Positions 56,401-64,000 of a stretch of DNA of 64,000 bases are shown piece by piece; positions within the stretch are counted from its first letter, which is position 1; every line of letters begins with the position of its first letter. Position numbers and translations under genes: made by a program. The stretch is from Anomaloglossus baeobatrachus. Its lineage: Eukaryota; Chordata; Amphibia; Anura; Aromobatidae. Below the pieces are notes generated by a model. The model did no database searches. It worked only from the letters and a program-made list of their open reading frames with translations, and was not told the origin of the DNA. The DNA lies in contig NC_134355.1 of assembly GCF_048569485.1 (NCBI RefSeq), positions 662,226,215 to 662,290,214 on the forward strand, in the 5' to 3' direction.

Positions 56401-59400
56401 TTCTTACACATGCTGTTGGTCTGGGCATGGTAAGGGGTGGTCCGGATCTTCTTGCAGCCATACAACTGGCAGAACTCATGGAACACCTCTGCTTCAAAAG
56501 CCGGGCCTTGGTCAGTAAGCACTTTCTCTGGGTATCCATGTGGTCGGCAGAAATAAGCCTGGAACGCTCTAGCGGCAGTACGACCAGTTAGGTCCTTGAC
56601 TGGGACCACCACCATGAACCTCAAATAGTGGTCTACCATGGTCAACACGTAGGCGTACCCACTTCGGCTGGGGGTGAGCTTTGCATGGTCCAGGGCGACC
56701 AGCTCCAGCGGAAGATGTGTAATGATCGTGTATAGGGGCGCCTTCTGGCTGGCCTCGTCCTTCCTCTTCAGCGTGCAAGGACCGCACTCTCGGCACCAGG
56801 CCTCTACAGACTCCCGCATCCCACTCCAATAGAACCGCTCTCTCAACAGCATCTCCAGCTTCTTCCATCCGAAGTGTCCGGCACCATCATGGTATGCCTG
56901 CAGAACAGTGGGCACATCAGCTTGGGGAATAACCAACTGGCGAATTTTCTCATGAGTCTTCGGGTTGATCAGCTCACGGTACAACTTCCCTTGATGTAGA
57001 TACAGCCGGTTCCGTTCCTTCCAAAAGCGTTGGGCTTCAGCTGGGGCGGCAGGGTCCATCCCAACAGCGCCTCGTTCCACCAGGGTCTTGACTAGGCGGA
57101 CAGCGGGTGCCTGGTTTTGTGCTTCCTGCCACTCCTGACTGGGCAGTGGATCCAGGTTCACCCGTTGTTGGTGGACATGTACCCTCTCAGTTGGTGGCTG
57201 GTGAAATGCAGGCAACTCGATCTCTTCGAGGTCATCATCCTCGCACCCTTCTTCTGACAAGTGGGGCATCCGAGAGAGTGCATCAGCATTAATGTTGACA
57301 CGACCAGCCCTGTATTTGATTGTGAAGTCATAGTTGGCTAGCCTGGCCACCCACCGCTGCTCCAACGTGCCCAACTTGGCCGTGTCCAGGTGAGTCAACG
57401 GATTGTTATCCGTGAAAGTGGTGAATTTTGCTGCGGCCAAGTAGTGGCGTAACCGCTCGGTGATAGCCCATACCAATGCCAGGAGCTTGAGCTTGAAGGA
57501 GCTGTAGTTCTCAGGGTTCCTTTCAGTTGGCCGGAGCTTCCGGCTAGCATAAGCAATCACTTTTTCCTTCCCATCCTGGACCTGGGACAGGACTGCCCCC
57601 AATCCCACATTGCTGGCGTCTGTGTAGAGGATGAATGGGCAGCCGTAGTCAGGGTACGCTAGGACCTCTTCTCCGGTCAAGGCCACTTTCAGCTGGCGTA
57701 AGGATTCCCCATGCCCTTCTTCCCACACCAGTGGGACTCCGATGGGTCTACCACCCTTGGTCTGCCCCACGAGGAGATCTTGCATGGGGGCAGCCATCTT
57801 CATGTACCCCTTGATAAAGCGTCGGTAGTACCCCACCAGACCCAGAAACTGCCTTACCTCCCTCACTGTGGTTGGTCTTAGCCAGCCCTGGATGGCAGTG
57901 ATCTTCTCAGGGTTGGGGGCGACACCTTCTGCACTCACTACATGCCCCAGGTACTGCACTCTGGGTTTCAGCAGGTGACACTTAGAGGGCTTCAACCTCA
58001 TCCCGTACTTGGCAAGGGACGCGAACACCTCGGCCAGGTGCTCCAGATGGGCTTCATACGTCTGGGAGTACACAATCACATCATCCAAGTATAACAGGAC
58101 GGTCTCGAAGTTTAGATGTCCCAGACAGCACTCCAGCCGTTGGAAGGTTCCAGGGGCGTTGCACAGCCTGAACGGCATACTATTGAATTCACAGAGCCCC
58201 ATTGGGGTGGTGAAGGCAGTTTTCTCCCGGTCCTCCGGTGCCACTGCCACTTGCCAGTACCCACTGGTGAGGTCGAGGGTAGAGAAGTAATTCGCAGTCC
58301 TCAGTGCGGCCAAAGACTCTTCGATACGGGGCAGTGGATAAGCATCTTTATGCGTTATCTGGTTAATCTTCTGGTAGTCCACACACATCCGCAGGGTGCC
58401 ATCCTTCTTCTTGACCAGTACCAACGGGGCGGCCCAGGGACTACAGCTGTCCCGAATAACCCCTGCCTCTTTCATGTTTCTCAACATATCTTTGGCGCAT
58501 TGGTAATGTGCAGGGGGAATAGGCCTGTACCTCTCTTTGATAGGGGGGTGCTCACCGGTGGGGATGTGGTGTTGGACCCCTTTGATCTGCCCTAAGTCTA
58601 ATGGATGTTTGCTGAAAACTTGCTCATACTCCTGCACCACCCTGTATACCCCTTCTTTGTGATGTGTAGGGGTATCGTCAGTGCCCACGTGTAGCTTTTG
58701 GTGCCACTCATTTAACTCCCCTTGGGGCGGGTGAGTGCTGGTAGTAGGTGGGGAGACTGGGGGAGCTGCCTCGTGGATGGTGTGGGGATCCAGGGTGAGC
58801 AACTTGGCAAGGGTGGCATACCGGGGAAGCCTGACTTCTTCCTCCCCACAGTTCAGCACCCTCACGGGCACTCTCCCCTTCTTTACATCTACCACCCCTC
58901 GGGCGGCCATTACGGTGGGCCAGTGTTCGGAGGGCATGGGCTCTATCATGGCAGGGTAGTCACGCCCCTGAGGCCCTACTGCCGCTCTACACCAAATCAT
59001 CATCTCACTCCTAGGGGGTACAATCAACGGAGCAGCATCCATCACTCTCACTCCACCAATCTCTCCTCCTGTTGAGCTTACATGCTGGCGGTACATCAAG
59101 GCTCGGATCTCACGCTGCACAGCTCTCTGTCGGCTCCCCGCCGCCGTGGCGGCCAGCTGCTGCAGTAGGGCCAACACATCACCCATACAGTGCTCCATCA
59201 CATTGGTTCCTAGCACTATCTTCGGGTTATGGTCACTGGGTTCATTCATGATCACAATCATACCCTGGTGTTGCAGTTCAGCTTGCCCCACTGTCATAGC
59301 CACTTGTTTATACCCCACTTGGGTCAATGGGAGTCCATCAGCAGCAATCAGTGTTATACTAGTATCTGGGGGTGCCAGCTCGTCTGTCCCCCAATACCGC

Positions 59401-62400
59401 TGGTATAATGTGTATGGTATGGTGGTTACCTGTGATCCAGTGTCCAAGAGAGCCATTACCGGTATGCCGTCCACAGCCACTGGGATGATGGGCCGGGCCC
59501 CGATATACCGGTCCCGCCAGTCTGGGGGGCCACGGGGTTCTACTCCTGAGGATTGGCCCGTGGCCCCAGGGGTTGCTCATTTAACGGGCACTGTCGGAAG
59601 TAATGGCCAGGCTTGCTGCACTTGTAGCAGGTTGGAGATCTGTTCTGTGAGTTGTTAGCACTTCTCCGCTGCATCCAGGGAACATCCTCAGGGCTGTCGG
59701 CGAGCTGTATCCTGGTTGGAGGCTGGGATCTGGTCAAAGGTTGGAGTGCAGCGAGAATCTTGGCGAGGTCTCCGTCCATGCGGCGGACCTGGGCTGCCAG
59801 TTCTTCCATTGTCCTGCTGGGAGCTGTAGGCATTGGAGAGGCTGGTGGGGCAGGGGCCACCACGACGGGGGCCGTCTCAATTGGCCACGGGGCTGGCGCT
59901 GAGATTTCTGAAGCTGGGGGTTGAAGTGCTTTAATGGCCCGTTCCTTTAACACAGCAAAGTCCACATCAGGGTGTTCCAGGGCCCACAGCCGGAGCTGTT
60001 TGCGATCCTCAGAGGACCTCATCCCCTGCACAAATTGCTCTACTAACATCTTGTTGCTGTCCGCCTCATTGATAGTGTCTACCCGCTTTAGGGTGCGAAG
60101 GGCGGTTTGCAGATGTAAAGCGTAGTCCCGAATGCTATCCACGGACCGTTGCCGGCACTGGTAAAACTGCATCCTCAGCTCAGCTTCGGTACGGGTCTAA
60201 AAGGCAGTCTGTAGCTTCTCAAAGATGGTGTCTACAGAGAACCAGTCCCCTCGTCCCAGGTCTCCGCTTCCTGCTCAGCCGCGCCGGTTAGCTGGCCCAG
60301 CACTACCGCTGCACGTTGCTTATCGGTCAGGGGGTACAATTCCAGAAGCGGATTAAGATTTTTCCGGAAGACCTGTAAAGCATCAGGTTTCCCGTCATAC
60401 TGTGGTAGCCAGGTAGCTCCGGGCACATAGGGCAAGGAGAACGGCATCACCTGAGCGAGAGCGGGGGCCGCGGCACCTCCTGCCAGCACGGCCGGGACCT
60501 GGGAAGGCCCATTCCCATCCATGGGTGCCACTGCGGCTGCGACCACCACTCCTCCAGCGGCTCCGTCGGGCGCAGACATCTTGTTTCCGTCCCCCTTAGC
60601 CTCTTTCCGGCCCCTCCTCTATCGGGGCGGGGTTTTGGCCTTCGCGCCTCCGCTACTCGAGAAGACGCTCGAGCGGGAACTCTTCGCGCCAAAGATGGCG
60701 ACTTCTGAAATTTTCCGGCTGGACACCTCCGGCGGTCACATGGCGCACCTCTAACCGTTCTTTCTTCCTCTGACATCTCCCCCCAACCTCTTTCAACTGA
60801 AATTTGACCAAGGTCACCCTCATCCGCTGAGTCTTCCATTTCCATGGACAGTTCGTCCTGCATTTCTTCATGTTCTCCTGTACCTTCCTCAACATTTCGC
60901 CTGCTACCATGCGCCCTTGTTGATCCCTGTCCCCCATGGTCCCATGCCTGCCGCATTGGTGATGATGAACGTCTGGACCTTGGTGATGTTGTTGTGTCTT
61001 GCACATATGAATCCTCCTGTAGTTCCTCCCCTTCCTGTTGTCCCACCCCCGACTCCGAATAGTGTTTAGCGTGTGCTCCAGCATGTAAATGACTGGAATT
61101 TTCATGCTGATAATGGCATTGTCAGCGCTAAACATATTCGTCGCCATGTCGAAACTGTGCAGAAGGGTACACAGGTCCTTGATCTGAGACCACTCCATCA
61201 GGGTGATCTGCCCCACCTCTGCATCTCGTTGGCCCAGGCTATACATCATGACGTATTGCACCAGGGCTCGGCGGTGCTGCCACAGTTGCTGTAACATGTG
61301 GAGAGTTGAATTCCAGCGTGTCGCCACATCGCATTTCAGGGGATGAACCGGCAGGCCGAAAGACTTCTGGAGCGATGCAAGTCGCTCAGCTGCGGCGGTT
61401 GAACGGCGGAAGTGAGCAGACAGTTTTCATGCCATGGTCAGAAGGCCATCTAGGCCGGGATAGTGTGTTAAAAATTGCTGGACAACAAGGTTCAACACGT
61501 GAGCCATACAAGGCACGTGTGTCACCTTGCCCAGGCGAAGGGCCGCACCCAGGTTTGCAGCATTGTCGCACACGGCCTTACCAGGCTGCAGGTGAGTGGA
61601 GACTACCATTTATTAAACTCAGTCTCCAGAGCTGCCCACAACTCAGCCGCTGTGTGACTCCTATTTGCAAGACATGTCAAGCTAAAGACTGCCTGATGCC
61701 GTTGGGCTCTGCTGCCAGCATAGTAATGAGGGGTGCGTGATTCCTTCTGCGCAGTGAGAACGCTGGTGGCCTGACCAGGCAGGCTTGGGGCGGAGGTGGA
61801 GGACCCAGATGAGGTGGAGGAGGCAGAAGCAGTGGCGGAACTTGGACAGACAGAGAATTGACACACAAGTCGTGGGGATGGCAAGACTTGTGCAGCAGAC
61901 CCTTCACCATCTATCACCATAGTTACCCAGTGCCCAGTCAGCGACATGTAACGTCCCTGTCCATGCTTACTGGTCCAAGTATCGGTGGTGAAATGCACCC
62001 GTTGACACACAGAGTTTCTCAAGGAAGCGGTGATGTTGTGTGTGACATGCTGGTGTAGCACGGGCACACCTTTCTTAGAGAAGTAGTGGCGACTGGGCAT
62101 CTGGTACTGGGGCACAGCGACAGACATAAGGTCTCTAAAATCCTGTGTGTCCACCAGGCGGAAAGGCAGCATTTCGGTAGCCAAGAGCTTACAGAGGGAT
62201 AAAGTCAACCTCTTAGCTTTGTCATGGGTCGCAGGAAATGGCCTTTTATTTGCCCACATCTGAGGGACAGAGATCTGGCTGCTGTGTGTAGACGGTGTTG
62301 AGTAGGGTGTCCCTGGAAAAATGCAGCTTTGTGAGGAAAGTGCAGGCGTAGACATGATGTTGCCTTCATCCAACGTTGGTGCTATCGATGTCTGAGAGAG

Positions 62401-63726
62401 CTGTACACACGCACTCGTTTCCCCTTCCAAACCAACTGACAACCTACCAAGCAAACTACCTGTTGCGGTTACAGTGGTGGAAGTTGTGCGTGAAAAACCA
62501 GGTGTGACAGCTGTCCGCATAGTCCTAGAAGATGAAGAGCGCGCGGATGCACTGGAAGGAGCAGGCGGTGGATGGTTCGCTCCGCTAGGCCGCATTGCAG
62601 CACGGTGAGCTTCCCACTGGGACATATGATATTTATTCATGTGACGATTCATGGAAGAAGTTGTCAAACTGCTGAGGTTTTGCCCTCTACTAACAGAATC
62701 ACGACAAATTTTACAGATCACATAATTTGGGCGATCTTTTGCTATGTCAAAAAAGGACCAGGCTAGGCAAGGCTTAGAGGGCATGCGACCTGCTGAGCCC
62801 CCCCAACTAGTGCTCAGAGGCAGAGTGGTGGCTGAGGATGCAGTTGTAGACATGCTACCAGTGCTCCGACTCTGTCCAGGAAGGTGCAAGGTAACTTCGT
62901 CGTCGGTTGCATCCTCCTCCACCGCCTCCATTGACCTCCTCGAGTGCCTGACTGTGGGTTGACAGTAGGTGGGATCTAGAACTTCCTCATCAATTGTTGT
63001 GTTTGCACTCCCCTCACCTTCAGACCGAGCCTCTTCTTGCCCTGACCGAATATTTAAGTTGTCATCCCAATCTGGTATCTGTGTCTCATCGTCATCAGTA
63101 TGTTCCTCATTGTCTATAACAACAGGTGTTACAGTTTGTGAAAAAGGGTCAACATTATGCTCAGAAACTTGGTCCTCACGGCCTGAACCAGAGTCACAAA
63201 GGTTCTGGGCATCACTGCAGACCATTTCCTGGTCTGTACTCACTGTAGCTTGGGAGCAGACCTCTGATTCCCAGGCTATAGTGGGACTGAACAGCTCTGC
63301 AGACTCAGCCATCTCAGTTCCACCATACTGTGCAGGGCGGATGGAGACTCCAGAGCTGGGAGAAAACAAGTGTGATTGGGATGACAACTCAGAGGACTGG
63401 TGTTTTTTGGATGCAGTAGTTGAGGTGGCGGAGAGGGCACTTGTTGGACCACTTGAGATCCATTCAAGCATTTTCCTTTTTTGGCCATCATCTACCTTTG
63501 TTCCAGTTGTTCGTGTCCGTAAAAAAGGGAGCACATCGGATTGTCCACGGTAAGTAGTAGACATCTTACTTTTGCTGGAAGATGGTCTATCTTCAGCAGA
63601 TGTTAATGGAGCTTTGCCACCTTCCCCACGGACAAACCTTTTTTTTCCTTTTCCAACACGCCTCTTCCCCTTTGCACCAGCATCTGTCATTTTGCCACTC
63701 ATTTTGATTGCAACAAGATTGTGCAC
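53426..63726 (-). pseudogene. hAT transposase with BED zinc finger (copy 2), split
   Basis: The N-terminal 707 codons are open (61,603-63,726), which makes this copy better preserved than copy 1. They run through MSGKMTDAGAKGKRRVGKGK, the acidic region, the BED finger (CKIC and HMNKYH, near 62,630-62,780) and the Ser-rich linker, and stop after FNKW, at TTG-to-TAG with a one-base loss relative to copy 1. The middle (60,756-61,327) carries TRWNSTLHMLQQLWQHRRAL. The C-terminal dimerisation region (YALEILSCPAASVVSEHVFS) is at about 53,440-53,670. The coding sequence between the middle and C-terminus is partly lost where the gypsy element sits. Confidence 0.85.
53716..60755 (-). mobile_element. 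Ty3/gypsy retrotransposon inside hAT copy 2
   Basis: One LTR is at 53,716-54,924 (plus strand begins TGTCGCGGGCGG and ends GGGCGTCACA), with the purine tract AAGGGGGAA just inside it. On the minus strand a gag region with a CCHC knuckle is at about 60,580-59,540. A long pol frame (about 59,480-55,908) follows, with protease (DTGSQV), reverse transcriptase (YLDD), RNase H and integrase (zinc-binding and catalytic parts). A short extra frame lies near 55,884-55,519. I recognise no chromodomain. A matching second LTR is not seen at the hAT junction near 60,755. About one or two breaks separate the gag parts and pol, so the element is a fossil, although pol is well preserved. A solo LTR of the same family is at 3,906-4,896. 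The finer family is uncertain. Confidence 0.88.
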
Positions 63727-64000
63727 TTAAAATGTAGTAGTAAAAATTGAGAGGTGGTGTAGATTGCAGCGGTGGTCTAGATTTATTAACAGCAGAATAA
63801 ACAACAATAATTATCCCTGACAATGCAACTACGGCCCTTAAACTGGCAGCATAGTTTGCTAGTATAATGGCTTAGTAACAATGAGTTTGAGTGTGCAATG
63901 CAGGCAGACGTGCTGCAAATATCTTTGCACTAGTGGGACAATACAGAAGTCCAACAGCCACTTTTATGATGCCACTAAGTTTCCTCAGTGTTTGCTAGTA

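Larger units (their letters stand above)
49506..64000 (-). other. CYP2 intron 3 (partial, at least 14.5 kb)
   Basis: The acceptor of exon 4 is at 49,506-49,507. The intron runs off the window through a fold-back element, unassigned sequence and a hAT element carrying a gypsy element. The assignment as intron assumes that exons 1-3 follow to the right. Confidence 0.6.
52702..64000 (-). mobile_element. hAT transposon (copy 2), carries a gypsy element, runs off the window
   Basis: The left end TAGAGATGAGCGAACCAGCC at 52,702 is the same terminus as in copy 1. The order on the minus strand is the same as copy 1 and the orientation in the window is opposite. The transposase C-terminus is at about 53,426-53,670, the middle at 60,756-61,330 and the N-terminus at 61,603-63,726. 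The 5' tandem repeats reach the window edge. The far end and the target duplication are not visible. The segment that corresponds to 19,396-19,668 of copy 1 is absent, and a Ty3/gypsy element lies in its place. Confidence 0.9.

Noticed and set aside
60447-61046. Open frame that runs from hAT transposase into the gypsy leader
   Set aside because: The frame crosses an element junction by chance, and the second half has no domain. There is no sign of selection for a fusion.
49506-64000. Exons 1-3 of the P450
   Set aside because: I looked for the signal anchor, proline hinge and C-helix W-K-x-x-R motif next to splice sites and found none. Nearly all of the interval is transposon or fold-back sequence.

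Overview
This is a vertebrate nuclear window, most likely from a large repeat-rich amphibian genome (probably a frog; inferred from the mixture of transposon families). I recognise one host gene. It is a cytochrome P450 of the CYP2 family on the minus strand, with exons 4 to 9 spread from 49,505 down to 13,804. The exons have intact reading frames and good splice sites, and five of the six have the usual CYP2 exon lengths. Exons 1 to 3 were not found, so they probably lie to the right of the window. The coding part seen here is about 1 kb, against at least 35.7 kb of gene span.

Almost everything else is transposable elements. Left of the gene (1-13,500) there are: a piggyBac-type MITE (524-1,784); three PIF/Harbinger-type MITEs (2,118, 7,938 and 11,935); a solo LTR inside a fold-back region (3,906-4,896); a 3'-truncated Tc1 (5,600); and a second Tc1 (10,521-12,676) that carries one of the MITEs and a SINE-like insert. 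Intron 8 (13,983-24,320) holds a complete 6.9-kb hAT transposon with an 8-bp target duplication and a Harbinger-type MITE inside it, a small palindromic hAT MITE, and a composite repeat. Intron 7 (24,463-34,030) holds a palindromic fold-back element, a young LTR element with 616-bp LTRs that differ at only one site I could find, and an internally deleted Tc1.

Intron 5 (34,660-47,713) is a nested stack. A Tc1 element (34,715-47,422) contains a fold-back Harbinger-type MITE (35,628-40,979), which contains a 4.2-kb piggyBac-type element (35,746-39,917), which contains a 30-bp minisatellite. The same Tc1 separately contains a Ty3/gypsy chromovirus with matching ATACA target duplications (41,353-47,098). 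Intron 4 holds a third piggyBac-type MITE. Intron 3 (from 49,506 rightwards) contains a fold-back element and a second copy of the hAT, in opposite orientation to the first and running off the window. A second Ty3/gypsy element (53,716 to about 60,755) is embedded in that hAT copy.

I see no tRNA, rRNA, CRISPR array or bacterial-type operon. The transposases are decayed to different degrees and are not host genes. The most unusual things are the depth and order of the nesting, the very young gag-like LTR element without recognisable pol, and a P450 whose exons appear to stay intact although elements sit as close as 55 bp to a splice acceptor.
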